DNA from: Piezodorus guildinii
Taxonomy: Eukaryota; Arthropoda; Insecta; Hemiptera; Pentatomidae
NCBI GenBank assembly: GCA_023052935.1
Contig: CM041297.1
Coordinates: 98,974,484-99,038,483 of the forward strand
DNA length: 64,000 nt
Direction of reading: 5' to 3'
Shown: positions 30,075 to 42,169 of the stretch, one piece after another
How positions within the stretch are numbered: position 1 is the stretch's first letter
Layout: each line of letters opens with the position of its first letter
The notes under the pieces: generated by a model
The model's database searches: none
Seen by the model: the letters and a program-made list of their open reading frames with translations, nothing else
What the model was told of the DNA's origin: nothing
Made by a program: the position numbers and the translations under genes

Positions 30075-32840
30075 GTAAAATAGGCGGTTTCTATAATATC
30101 GGGATGAACACTGTTAAAAGTCGATCAATTCCTCTGTTTAAGACACAATATATTACATAGACAAAGATATCTTGGTACCTATAAGACCTAAAGACATCTA
30201 TCAGCTTTCAAATTGATGCTTATTCATTGCCCATTAATGAATATTATAATAAGTATTTTCGTATAATATCTGGTTTCTGTATCATTTACCTTAATAATGT
30301 TAAAATGAGGTCGATTCCTGTATTTAGGACACACAAGACCTGCAGCCGCCTGTCACATCTCATATTAAAGCTTATTAGATTCTTGTTAATTTTTATTATA
30401 ATGAGTAGTTTGGTAAAATGGGCAGTTTCTATGATATCGAGCTGAACACTGTTAAAAGTAATTCAAACCCTCTGTTTAAGACACAAAGTATGGACAAAAA
30501 TATCTCAGTACCTACAAGAACTACAGACCTCTATCAGGTATGAAATTAAAACTTATTAAATGTCCATTAATTTATATAATAATGAATATTTTCGTATAAT
30601 GCTTGGTTTTTGTATAATATCTGGTTTCTGTATCATTTACCTTAATAATGTTAAAATGAGGTCGATTCCTGTATTTAGGACACACAAGACCTGCAGCCGC
30701 CTGTCACATCTCATATTAAAGCTTATTAGACTCTTGTTAATTTTTATTATAATGAGTAGTTTGGTAAAATTGGCAGTTTCTATGATATCGAGCTGAACAC
30801 TGTTAAAAGTAATTCAAACCCTCTGTTTAAGACACAAAGTATGGACAAAAATATCTCGGTACCTACAAGACCTACAGACATCTATCAGGTATGAAATTAA
30901 AACTTATTAAATGTCCATTAATTTATATAATAATGAATATTTTCGTATAATGCTTGGTTTTTGTATAATATCTGGTTTCTGTATCATTTACCTTAATAAT
31001 GTTAAAATGAGGTCGATTCCTGTATTTAGGACACACAAGACCTGCAGCCGCCTGTCACATCTCATATTAAAGCTTATTAGATTCTTGTTAATTTTTATTA
31101 TAATGAGTAGTTTGGTAAAATTGGCAGTTTCTATGATATCGAGCTGAACACTGTTAAAAGTAATTCAAACCCTCTGTTTAAGACACAAAGTATGGACAAA
31201 AATATCTCGGTACCTACAAGACCTACAGACATCTATCAGGTATGAAATTAAAACTTATTAAATGTCCATTAATTTATATAATAATGAATATTTTCGTATA
31301 ATGCTTGGTTTTTGTATAATATCTGGTTTCTGTATCATTTACCTTAATAATGTTAAAATGAGGTCGATTCCTGTATTTAGGACACACAAGACCTGCAGCC
31401 GCCTGTCACATCTCATATTAAAGCTTATTAGACTCTTGTTAATTTTTATTATAATGAGTAGTTTGGTAAAATTGGCAGTTTCTATGATATCGAGCTGAAC
31501 ACTGTTAAAAGTAATTCAAACCCTCTGTTTAAGACACAAAGTATGGACAAAAATATCTCGGTACCTACAAGACCTACAGACATCTATCAGGTATGAAATT
31601 AAAACTTATTAAATGTCCATTAATTTATATAATAATGAATATTTTCGTATAATGCTTGGTTTTTGTATAATATCTGGTTTCTGTATCATTTACCTTAATA
31701 ATGTTAAAATGAGGTCGATTCCTGTATTTAGGACACACAAGACCTGCAGCCGCCTGTCACATCTCATATTAAAGCTTATTAGACTCTTGTTAATTTTTAT
31801 TATAATGAGTAGTTTGGTAAAATTGGCAGTTTCTATGATATCGAGCTGAACACTGTTAAAAGTAATTCAAACCCTCTGTTTAAGACACAAAGTATGGACA
31901 AAAATATACTCGGTACCTACAAGACCTACAGACATCTATCAGGTATGAAATTAAAACTTATTAAATGTCCATTAATTTATATAATAATGAATATTTTCGT
32001 ATAATGCTTGGTTTTTGTATAATATCTGGTTTCTGTATCATTTACCTTAATAATGTTAAAATGAGGTCGATTCCTGTATTTAGGACACACAAGACCTGCA
32101 GCCGCCTGTCACATCTCATATTAAAGCTTATTAGACTCTTGTTAATTTTTATTATAATGAGTAGTTTGGTAAAATTGGCAGTTTCTATGATATCGAGCTG
32201 AACACTGTTAAAAGTAATTCAAACCCTCTGTTTAAGACACAAAGTATGGACAAAAATATCTCGGTACCTACAAGACCTACAGACATCTATCAGGTATGAA
32301 ATTAAAACTTATTAAATGTCCATTAATTTATATAATAATGAATATTTTCGTATAATGCTTGGTTTTTGTATAATATCTGGTTTCTGTATCATTTACCTTA
32401 ATAATGTTAAAATGAGGTCGATTCCTGTATTTAGGACACACAAGACCTGCAGCCGCCTGTCACATCTCATATTAAAGCTTATTAGATTCTTGTTAATTTT
32501 TATTATAATGAGTAGTTTGGTAAAATTGGCAGTTTCTATGATATCGAGCTGAACACTGTTAAAAGTCGTTCAAACCCTCTGTTTAAGACACAAAGTATAG
32601 ACAAAAATATCTCGGTACCTACAAGACCTACAGACATCTATCAGGTATGAAATTAAAGCTTATTAAATGTCCATTAATTTATATCATAATGAATATTTTC
32701 GTATAATGCTTGGTTTTTGTAATATTTACCTTCATAAAGTTAAAACTAAATCACTTTTCGTAGTTAGAACACAGTGTATTGTAAGGACAAAGATATCTCG
32801 ATAGATATAAGACCTTCAGACGTCTATCAGCTCTCGATTC
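30075..32840 (+). repeat. 351-bp satellite array, about 7 units
   Basis: Head-to-tail units with starts spaced 351, 351, 351, 352 and 351 bases (the 78-codon frame begins at 30560, 30911, 31262, 31613, 31965 and 32316). Inner units differ at only a few sites, such as GATTC/GACTC. Edge units (30075-30450 and 32660-32840) are clearly diverged. Each unit is a dimer of two related parts of roughly 150 and 200 bases: TGTTAAAATGAGGTCGATTC...ACACACAAGACC matches TGTTAAAAGTAATTCAAACC...ACCTACAAGACC. The small frame is a by-product of the repeat. Confidence 0.95.
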
Positions 32841-32952
32841 GATTTCTGACGGGTTTCAGATTTTTTTTTTTCAATGTTCGGGTTTTGCCTTTTTTTTTTT
32901 TTTTTTTTACCTAACTTTACTGTATTATTATTATTAGTGTGTTATTTCTTGA

Positions 32953-33002
32953 TGACCACTCCACCAACTATATGATGGAGAAGATTGTTGGTGGAGTGGT
33001 CA
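32953..33002. repeat. Perfect 16-bp hairpin
   Basis: TGACCACTCCACCAAC (32953-32968) and its exact complement (32987-33002) separated by 18 bases. Nearby GATTGTCCCAACGGTC is reminiscent of Penelope-type ends but lacks the hammerhead boxes. Function unknown. Confidence 0.8.
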
Positions 33003-33169
33003 TTGAAGAAGATTGTCCCAACGGTCAATTAAAGCTTCATCATTTTTAATATTTTATGGTATCGGTGGATCATTAAGATGTATAAATCAGAATTAGAATC
33101 AGCTTCGAAAAGAGCATTACTATTCACTTCAGCTATCAGCATATCGACAAAGTTTACTAATGTATAGTC

Positions 33170-33400
33170 TGTTCACATATGCACAGCGAGTAGACAAACC
33201 TATGAAACTAAATCCTCCGCACAATCGCTAATCACAACGCCGCCAAATGGGTTAGGCGGCGCTCATTTATCCCGAGAGCGGCATTGCTACGCCCACATAA
33301 AGGGAACGACTCGAGTACTAACACCCCTCGGCACGTAGCGCAGTAAATTGCTATCTAGTAACCCGGCTCGAGGGCAGTAAAACTCAAATTTTATTTGCCC
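33170..33400. other. GC- and CpG-richer block
   Basis: Stands out from the AT-rich surroundings with GCCGCC...GGCGGC inverted motifs (33238-33262) and CGGCTCGAGGGCAG. No frame or repeat partner. Could be a regulatory or unique host segment. Confidence 0.25.
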
Positions 33401-33727
33401 GTGTACAGTCACCTGCAATTATTTATCAAGGGGCCTGGTTAGTATTCCGACCTTCTAGCCAACTTCTCCATTAATTTAGTCATGTTTATAGTCAACCTTA
33501 TGCATATGTAAGGATATAAAATCAATTACAGATCCTTACTTAGACTATTTAGGATTCTCGCGATGATACATAAACAATCGTTAGGCCAAAAACTTGTCGA
33601 CGGTGATATAATATTGGAATGCACCTTGACATAATGAAAAAAAAAACATTATAATTATTACATCATTTGATATTTAATGATTAACTAGGTGGACCTAGTC
33701 GATAACTTTGCAAATTATTATTACTTC

Positions 33728-34250
33728 CACTTACCTACATATAAAATAAAAGTATTGCGATCGTGCAAATTTTCGAATTACAGTTTTCAACGGATATACA
33801 CGTTTTAGGATACCCTGAGTCCAAATGACCAAGTCCCGCTAAAAGGTTTGTGTGTGTGTGTGTCCGTATGTGGTAAGCGCAAAAACTAAAAGGCGTACAA
33901 AAATGAAATTTCATATTTAAGACAACTATACGTCTGAGATGTTACTACTTAGTAATAATCAGCTATCCATAATCAAAATCGGCTTACCAGAAGAGCCACT
34001 TTATACCATGCATTTTAAACTTTTTACGATTTTCTCAAAAACGGCTTTAAACGATTTTGATTAAACTCCCTAAATGGATGTAAATTTTAATAAGCTTTAA
34101 TATGATGTTGGTTTCATCCTGATTGAAATAGTTTGACAGGGCTTAAATGCTGATATTTCAACAAAATGTTCACGATTGTAAATTTTCCCTTAATTAGTAA
34201 AAAAATCTAATTCGATCTGCGAGAAAACATGTTTTTACTATATATTATTT
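33728..34250 (-). mobile_element. Family A copy, minus strand, partial
   Basis: Reads on the minus strand: AAGCCCTGTCAAACTATTTC, AAGTGGCTCTTCTGGTAAGC, (CA)n near 33850, GCGGGACTTGGTCATTTGGA and the end GTAGGTAAGTGGAAGT. The first half of the family is not recognisable. Confidence 0.75.
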
Positions 34251-34259
34251 AGCGCTGTT

Positions 34260-36540
34260 GAATTTATAATCTAAAAAGAGAAAGTTAATATTTCTCAATT
34301 TAAGATTGACCATATGTTGTGAAATCATGAAAATCCTGTTAGCTGGTAGAGTGGAGAAACAAGGAAGCAATAAATGGACAGGGATACTAAACATCGGTTA
34401 CAGGTGTAATTATTATTTTCTTGATATAATTAAACCTTCAGTAACTTTACCATAATCTTCTCGGCGTCGTGTGTACCACCAATTAGGACTCGGACGTTTG
34501 CTTGCCTCGGATGGATCCAATAGACACTGGATAATTGCACTATTTAGTATAGGTAGTGATAGGATTGTATGAGGTAACTACCCCATCTCCCTCAATTACC
34601 GCTGTTGAGAATATAATTGGTGGTAATAAATGTAGAAAATTAATTAGCAAAAAAGAAGTCATGAAAAATCGAAAAATATTTAATATGGTAGGGAGTAGTT
34701 GAGTTCTGGGCAAAACACGGAGCGTTCTGACTTTAAACACTGAAGAATTGGTACAAATATAGAGAAAGAAGAAATAATACATAAAGAAAAAGTAAATTAG
34801 ATTTTTGTAATTAAGTGAAATTTCTGTTTGTTCAATGAGTGTAGTTGTACCCCAAAACGGCGCACTGTGAGAAAAATTACCGATTAATTGCCCTAAATCC
34901 TTTATTCATTTATCAGTAAGAGGTGTCCTTTTTCCTCCTCGACTGAAAAAATTACACGCATTATGTCTCCGTATCTTTGTATTATTTGTTTTATGAATTC
35001 GTTTTGTTACAATTATTTAATTTAACCGCTATATTCTCTGTTGGGGCATCCGATTTGAAATAAATAACTCAAGATCCGTCTCTATAGAAGTTTCTATGTA
35101 CTAATCTCCTTTTCCTAGAATTTACTACATATACAAGATTTAGTTGAAATTATTATTTAAAGACGAAAAATTGAAAATTAAACTAGACAAAAGAATATTT
35201 AGATACTTGTCCTATGATTTTTTTTTTTTTTTTAATTCCAATGAAATAAAATTATGACGAATAATAAAACTTGTTGCATATTTTGGGTTTCTGCCTAAAT
35301 TAATGATACGAGCTTTAAATATTTAGATCAATATAACAAGATTTTGAGTTTTATTACACTAAATATAATTGAATATCATTTAATAAAAATTAAGAAATGA
35401 TTTCGATAAGATAAAAATTATTAATCCTTAAAAAAATATATATAAAATTGGCATAATACTTTTGATTGGAATCATTTGGTTTTAATTGTTCCTTTTTATG
35501 TTTAGAGGTTGTATACTACTGAAATACTAATACACAATTCGTTCAGAATACGATAGATTAGAATTTGGCCACAAAATCCTAATTTTTTCCACTACGGGGC
35601 GTTCAGGAATTATTATTATTATCATATTATTTTTGTATGAGGATCCTAATGAACCGTAAGTTAAAGTGGTGTTATATGTAACGGATCTGTCAATAAGGTC
35701 CAGAGAAATATCTTCGAAGGATACTAAAGAACAGAAAGATGTAGGTTTACAACGAACGGTAATGTTTATTTTATGTAATTTTTGTTATAAATTTTAATCA
35801 TATAGTTTCGGCACCAAATATTTAAGATTTGTGGTACGTGATTTCGATGTGTAATTAATTGGTCATTATTAATAGATAGTACACATATTTATAAAAATGA
35901 TAAAATGAATTAGAGTACCTATCAACTGTATAAACTAAGTAGAAAATGGGACCGAGGGAGAGGAACACCAGAATGCTAAGAGGAGTAGTATTAAGGGAAT
36001 CTAACGCTGTGGGAGGACAAGATAATACAGAATGTTGGAGGTAGGAATTTTAAAGCAATCTTGAGTGTTTGACTCAGTCCTGTTCAACATCAAGAAACAC
36101 TCGCGATCAGTAAAAATAAATAAATCCTAACAATTTGCTGACAATAAAGTGCTCCGATTACGCCACCATCATTGAAAGCAATATTCATTATGCAACATAT
36201 TGTAGAGATTTGAAATAAAAAATAAAATACAGGAATAGCCTGATAGTCTTAGATATTTCATTACTTCCACCTTCGCATTAAAACATAGTTTTATAGTACT
36301 CTTTCATTTTTGTAGTAAGGATGCAATCCACTCATTTTTAAATAGTAAGTTTTAACCAAATTTTGGAAAAGGGAGAAGGGATCTTTGTGGTGCCTTGTAT
36401 GTAGAGAAGCTTTACAAAGCAACGAGGGCGGGAACCTGTAAAATAATACCTTAAAAGGATACTCTTGCAGGTCGTAGGTAGTAATGACTGTCATAAAGGA
36501 CCCGGAAGCCAATGGTTGTTCGTTTTTATTTTGAGTGTTT
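34260..36540. other. Unassigned AT-rich sequence
   Basis: Over 2 kb with no repeat partner in the window, no convincing frame and no terminal repeats. Two short minus-strand frames (34540-34782, 36291-36512) are not recognisable. One of the few candidate unique-sequence regions. Confidence 0.25.
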
Positions 36541-36551
36541 TTGTCCTGCAG

Positions 36552-36614
36552 GACCTCTTCAGTAAGGACCAGTAGCTTCTGAGGGCATCAGCACCATCAA
36601 CCTCCAAGCGCAAG
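36552..36614 (+). other. Splice-bounded segment (possible noncoding exon)
   Basis: 63 bases between a good acceptor (TTTTTGTCCTGCAG) and a good donor (CGCAAG/GTGAGC). All three frames have a stop, so it is not an internal coding exon, but a UTR or noncoding-RNA exon is possible. Chance occurrence is also quite possible. Confidence 0.2.
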
Positions 36615-36940
36615 GTGAGCTTTTAGCGTATAAGTAGCCGATTATCACTCATTACATCGAGGCTTCTTGGGTATTTATTACCTTCATTTATGCCCCGTCA
36701 TAATTTATTCGGTCATTATCTCCGTAATTACCTTTACCCAGGTCGAGTCAGCCGGTTATAAAAAGTTCATTCCAACTCTTAATTTAGTAGTTGCATCTGC
36801 GATTATGATAGTTCAAGGGTTGTAAAAAATGACTACTTAAAACAACAGCGTTACTTTATAGCCTTGTAACTGTCAAATTCAAAACTAAAAAATCCACCTT
36901 ACGATAGTGAAAAAGCAAAACCGTCTGATCTACAAAAGTA

Positions 36941-36941
<1 letters not shown>

Positions 36942-36990
<49 letters not shown>
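36942..36990 (+). repeat. (TA)n microsatellite
   Basis: About 23 TA units directly left of the LINE-D fragment. Confidence 0.95.
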
Positions 36991-36992
<2 letters not shown>

Positions 36993-37009
36993 CTTAAATT
37001 ATGAGACTT

Positions 37010-37605
37010 AAATGATGGTAGGGAAGAAGGATGGCGGATATGAGTAGGTAGGGAATGCCAGTGAGTAGTAGAGCGGACAAGAAAGGGATGATCAAAAGTT
37101 GTTGATGTATGGGTAGGAATATAAAGGTCAGAATGGCGCGATCTTGTTTGGAGGGAGTGGGCTGACGATTTAAATTGCAGAAGTCTGGGTATAGAAAGGT
37201 AGCTGGGAGTGGATGTTTTGGTAAAGATCAGAAAAATTTTCTTGGATAGAGGAATGATGCCACTTTAACTCACTTCATAAATAGGTCACATGAGACCTCT
37301 TCGGTGTACCGAGGACAAATCTTTAAAATATATTGATAATTCGCTTTAGGCTGTCCTCGAATACAGTCGAGAGTCCTCCATATACCTCGCAGGATACAAG
37401 GAGCTTACGGGTAGATCATTGAAGAAGATGGCGGGAGCGATGGAAAAATTTGAGGGTTCCAGGATAGGGTTTGGTCAATCATGATTGGGTGATCATTTAG
37501 AATTAGACTCGGAAATGTGCTATGGGATCTGAGGAGGGAAATGAAACCTAGAACAATCGCCTAAGTTTTCATAGCATTTAGCCTTAGTATATTCAGGGTT
37601 GCCCT
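37010..37605 (-). pseudogene. LINE-D fragment, minus strand
   Basis: Minus-strand frames give SHSTFPSLILNDHPIMIDQT with a following SWNPQ (end of the RT palm/thumb), then after shifts FHHSDLYIP-like text and HSLPTHIRHPSSLPSFK, the conserved C-terminus of this LINE family. It is bounded by simple repeats at both edges, so no duplication can be read. Clade uncertain (CR1/L2-like). Confidence 0.68.
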
Positions 37606-37611
37606 GGCACA

Positions 37612-37612
<1 letters not shown>

Positions 37613-37652
<40 letters not shown>

Positions 37653-37653
37653 A

Positions 37654-37722
<69 letters not shown>

Positions 37723-37725
37723 ATA
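37613..37725 (+). repeat. (CA)n(TA)n microsatellite
   Basis: About 19 CA units then about 30 TA units. The tiny frames across it are by-products. Confidence 0.95.
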
Positions 37726-37729
37726 ATCT

Positions 37730-39150
37730 AATACTGCAGATAAAAAATATAGACAATCAATTTTATATATTTTGCTTTTATAGTTCATCTTCTTTTTGGA
37801 TTATAAATATCCATCAAATATCTTAAAATATAAGTTAAAATTAACTGATGAAAATGTAAATTTGGAAATTAGGCATTAATTATCGAAATTAGTAATTATT
37901 AAAAAAACAACTTAAATTAAGGTAAAACTTACTTAAACATGAGTAGTTTAATACTTTTGCGTCCGTATGGAATTATTTTAAAATCTATATTGTCTTATTT
38001 CATAAATCATTATTGAAAAAAAGGAGCTTTTCTTTAGTTTTGCTATATTTGATCCAATAAAAATATGAAGCAACTAAAATTATTATAAATATGATTTAAT
38101 TTAATTGTTTTGATTAATTATGTTGTAATATATAATTTTGTTTAGCAAAATAATTACTATTAAAATAGTTGAACGGTGGAGAAATTGAAGTATTGATCAC
38201 TTACTTGGTAGTGCTATCTATGCGAGACTTGCCAAACTACTATACTTGTAGCTAGTTGTTCATAGATAGCGCTGCAAGCATCATTCTCTCATCTCGGTTT
38301 CGCAAGTAGTAAACGTGAACAACTGATAATAAAACTTAAAATTATAAAGGTTTATACCAAATTATCAATAATATAATGTCTCAGATAGGTAATACAAAGG
38401 TATATTTTTAATAATCTAAAATTTAACACTGAAAAGGACTTTTTTTAAGAGCAGTAAAAATTAAGAAATAATCGGTTAAAGTTCTCTTAAGTTGATGAAT
38501 TTAGTAAATAAGATGGCTATGCATTATATAATAACAAATAATAATAATAAATTTGTAATTATAATAAACTATTAAATATTACAAAATAAGGATAGTAAGA
38601 GAAAAAGTTGAGGCTCCTAAAAGTTCTTTAACACCAACTAAACAAGGTTTCTACCCTCTAGATTAATTGGAAGAAAGGGGTCTTTAAGCGTGCGGCCGTG
38701 TCAACGGTGACTAGGATAAAGCATTAGAAACCTTCAACACCAATCAAACTCGCGTACAAATTAATCTAATAAAAAAAACTATTAATAACGAAATTGAGGA
38801 GAAAATACTTCTCTATCACTACATAGATCCACCACCATTTCAACCATTTTAGTCTCCTTGTTAATAAGCAGCTGGTAATTCCCGAATGTAGTCTAGTAGT
38901 AGTCACACCGAAATTTTGACTAAAAATGACCTTCCCATTCAATGATATTAAAAACCAAAAAAAAAAAAAAAAACCAATGGTATTTTAGAATTAAGGGATC
39001 AATGTTGATTTGATAAAAATCTTCTGAGATTGTAGGGGTTGGTGCCTAAATGGTCCAATATTGATTATCAGATTATCCTCAAAACATGATTTTGGGAAAC
39101 GGTTCATTCGTTCCACGGCAACAGTGAAGAAAAGTCAGGAAACTGATGTA
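37730..39150. other. Unassigned AT-rich sequence
   Basis: No frame or repeat partner. A short inverted pair GCTATCTATG / CATAGATAGC at about 38213 and 38262 suggests a hairpin or a small diverged MITE. Confidence 0.25.
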
Positions 39151-39153
39151 CAA

Positions 39154-39294
39154 TAGGGGTACTCACTACGTTTGCTATAGCATTCTATTTGTGCTAAACC
39201 CATCAATTTTATACAGGAAATACCTGTAGAAACTCGACGGGTTTAGCAAAATAACACAAATAGCATGCTATAGCAAACGTAGTGAGTACCCCTA
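39154..39294. mobile_element. Palindromic MITE, 141 bp
   Basis: Nearly complete palindrome: TAGGGGTACTCACTACGTTT on the left and its complement on the right, arms about 50 bases, small loop near 39215. A nonautonomous TIR element; a clear target duplication could not be read, so the superfamily (hAT by its TAGGGG end) is only a guess. Confidence 0.8.
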
Positions 39295-39299
39295 ATATA

Positions 39300-39770
39300 A
39301 ATTTCAACAACTTCCTTTGAACAATTGAAATCAATGTAATGATAATTTTATTCATCTAGATAGTAGAAGGCTCTTCTATTGCCATTATGTTTATTTATGA
39401 ACCATTAAAAACAATAAACAGTAATTTGTATTGAAATCACTGAATACGTTTGATAATCTAATATGAAGATGCTATATTTGCTATTAAACAGGACTAGTTG
39501 GTAGCACCTCGTGGGAAAAAAACACAGGACTGGAATGTAATTGAGTTTATAGTCCACTATTGAGTCACACTGGTTGATAATTTTTATTTCTTACAAGGCT
39601 TACGGTGCATTGGAAATATGATATTCAGTGTAAAAAACAACAGTAAATAGTATATTAAGTTTTATGTTAATTGTCAGCTTTTTTTTTTTTTTTTTTTAAC
39701 TCTAAATCATATCGTGCTAATCTTATTTTCCAAATAATTTATAAACCAAACACTTACAATGTTTAAAAAA
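39300..39770. other. Unassigned spacer
   Basis: AT-rich, with a poly-T run near 39680. Nothing recognised. Confidence 0.25.
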
Positions 39771-39774
39771 AAAT

Positions 39775-40393
39775 GGTACTGTTAAACAGAAAATTTCTAT
39801 TGAGAACAAATTGCTCATTTACAAGACAGTACTGAAACCTATCTGGACCTATGGACTTGAACTGTGGGGAACAGCCAAATTTTCTAACATCAAACATATT
39901 CAATCCTTTCAATCCAAAGACCTCAAAAAAATAGTTAATGCTCCTTATTTTATCACCAACCATACCTTACACCACGACCTAAATATTCCATTTATTTTAG
40001 ACCTTATTCCATCAAAATTCCATCAGAACCTTATCCATCACCCCACTCCGATAGCTCAATCCCAGCTCCACACACGCATACCATCCCCCTAGAATGTTGA
40101 AACGGCGGTGGCATCGAGAACTCTTGTAAAATAAATGTATATTGGGGTTCTAGCATTTGCTAGATTCTCCACTCACGTGCTGTACGCTTGAGGATTTTAT
40201 ATAGGTATAAGTGACTTTAGTACATTTTCTTATTGATTCTTTCTTGTATATATGTATATTGTATTATTATTTTATAAATTTATTGTTTTGTACATATTGT
40301 GTGAATGTTGAACCTGATCACTATTAAAAATGTACTAATTAGGATAGATTGTAATGTTACTCAATAAAAAAAATTTCTGAAAAAAAAAAAATA
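39775..40393 (+). pseudogene. Jockey-type LINE fragment (family Jockey-C), 3' end
   Basis: Frame 39811-40092 reads YKTVLKPIWTYGLELWGTAK, IQSFQSKDLKKIVNAPYF and HHDLNIPFILD, the C-terminal part of a Jockey ORF2 related to but distinct from Jockey-B. A 3' UTR of about 290 bases with poly-A follows. Its last 85 bases closely match the UTR of the unrelated LINE at 585-1070. Confidence 0.82.
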
Positions 40394-40399
40394 GTATGG

Positions 40400-40820
40400 A
40401 AATTTGTTTTTGTGAACATGACATGACGGTTGGCTGCCACCGCCGCGATGATACTATCAACTCTCCGAAACCTGACAATTCGGTAGTGCTTCCATGACAG
40501 CAACTTTATAGTTAGGTTGGTCCCAATAACCATGGTCATTTTAAAGTCATGTTGCATCTAGCTATCATGTAAAAAGAGTGAAATCTTGTTCAAAATTAGC
40601 TTTAACATTCTTGTTCAACATTCAGTCAATATTTCATCATTTACATACCTTTTAGTTCTGAAAATTACTCTTGCAATGTAACGAATGTTTCAAGTAAATG
40701 TATTTAACAACATAAATCAAAACAGTGTTATGGTCACTTTTGGGATGTTATTATTTATCAGATGAGACAGAAGGCTTAATCGGGACTTATTTACTTTGAT
40801 TTCTTTTTCGTTTTGTGGTT
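40400..40820. other. Unassigned spacer
   Basis: Mixed sequence with a CpG-containing part near 40430-40490 (GGCTGCCACCGCCGCGATGA). No repeat partner or convincing frame. Confidence 0.25.
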
Positions 40821-40822
40821 TT

Positions 40823-42165
40823 TACTTTCACTTACCTAAATGTGAAATATATTGTAAGGGAACGTACTGCGATCGTGAAAATTTTCGAATTCCAGTTTTA
40901 GGGGGAAATACACGTTTTCCACGTGCTCCAAATGACCAAGTTCCGAAAAAAGGTCTGTAATGTGTGAGTGGTAAGCACAAAAACGAAACTAAAATTTCAC
41001 ATTTAAGACAGCTATACATCCGAGATGTTAGAGCAAATTTTTCATCAAAATCGGCTGACCAGAAGAGCCACTTTCTACACGTGCCATGCATGCATTTAGC
41101 ACCTTTTTTTGATTTTCTCAAAAACGGCTCAAACGATTTTTATCAAACTCGGTATAGTTATGTAAAATTTAATGGGCTTTAATATCGTGTAGATTTCATT
41201 CTGATTAAAATACTCTGACAGGGCTTAAATGCCGATATTTTAAATTTTCTTCCTCCTAAATACCTTTAATTTTGTACATCCAAAAACATTAACCATATCA
41301 CCTTGAACATTGATGAAAGATGGCTAAATATACAAGTTGGACGAATTTGATGACCAAATAAAGGATAAAAGAGCAAAACTTTTTTTTTTTTTATTTTTTA
41401 TAATAAGAACAGTATTATAGACGTACACGTATAATATACCGTTGGAAAGAGAAAGATCATCTGTTAAAGGTAATATAAATTGACAAATAGGGAATAAACT
41501 TATTACTGATTAACAATTTAATATAGAATAGAATAGAATAGAAAATAATTTTTATTCTGAGACTGGGTCCTCTAAGAATAACAGAGGTTTGTACAGTTGA
41601 GGTATACATGTCTGGCCAACAGACAGAAGCAACATAATTAATTGCTAATTACGCACATAAAAAAATATATATACAATGATAAAAAAAAATAAAATAAAAA
41701 CAATTCTTAGAAAATATTGTGTTGAATAGAATTAAAAAATAAATTAATAGTCAGGGATATAAATATGACAGTTTTAAGCGTCTTTTTGGGATAGTAAAAG
41801 GTATTGGAAAAGTTGGTATTTGAATGAGGAAAGAGAGGCAGCATGGCGGATATGAGTAGGTAGAGAATTCCAGAGAGTAGAGGAGCGGAAAAGGAGGGAA
41901 CGATCAAACGTTTTAGTCCTATGGTTAGGAAAGTAAAGATCGGAATGGTGGAATCTTGTTTCAAGTGAGTGGACTGAAGAATTAAATTTTAAATATAGTT
42001 TTATTAATTAATCTAAATCATATGTTTCCAACGAAAATGAATACACGTTTTATTAAAATCAACTTAAAATATTTTTCAAATTGAAATATATTGAATAGTT
42101 TTTAAATTAATTTTAACAGTCGATGTTAGTGAAACTTGTGTGTTGCTCGCACCAGATTTTATAAC
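40823..42165 (-). mobile_element. Family A, full-length copy with nested LINE-D
   Basis: The best full-length example. Minus strand: CTGGTGCGAGCAACACACAA start at 42160, CAGTAATAAGTTTATTCCCT at about 41507-41488, AAGCCCTGTCAGAGTATTTT near 41212, then a short (CA) tract and the end ATTTAGGTAAGTGAAAGT at 40840-40823. Without the LINE-D insertion it is about 880 bp. The inverted TTTCACTTACC motif near both ends suggests terminal inverted repeats. Confidence 0.78.
41520..41985 (-). pseudogene. LINE-D fragment, minus strand
   Basis: Minus strand reads SLETRFHHSDLYFPNHRTKT, RSSTLWNSLPTHIRHA and SLSSFKYQLFQYLLL, the conserved C-terminus of a LINE ORF2. It ends in a (TAGAA)n-type tail at the left edge. 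Best-preserved copy of LINE-D in the window. Confidence 0.8.
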
Positions 42166-42169
42166 TCCA

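Noticed and set aside
30227..32552. Seven repeated 72-78 codon open frames that look like a gene family
   Set aside because: They fall at the same position in each 351-bp satellite unit and carry no known domain. The frame survives because the units are recent copies, not because of coding selection.
32953..33002. Hairpin as a further hammerhead
   Set aside because: Neither CTGATGA nor GAAAC is present in the right positions.
34855..34875. A second Transib end (CGGCG followed by CACTGTG)
   Set aside because: The motif is short and no partner end or matching CGGCG duplication was found in the surroundings.
36942..37725. LINE-D targeting (TA)n/(CA)n as a rule
   Set aside because: One copy between simple repeats is not evidence of target choice; the other two copies lie in Family A.
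37520..37826. Open frames across the (CA)n(TA)n tract on both strands
   Set aside because: They are translations of simple repeats.
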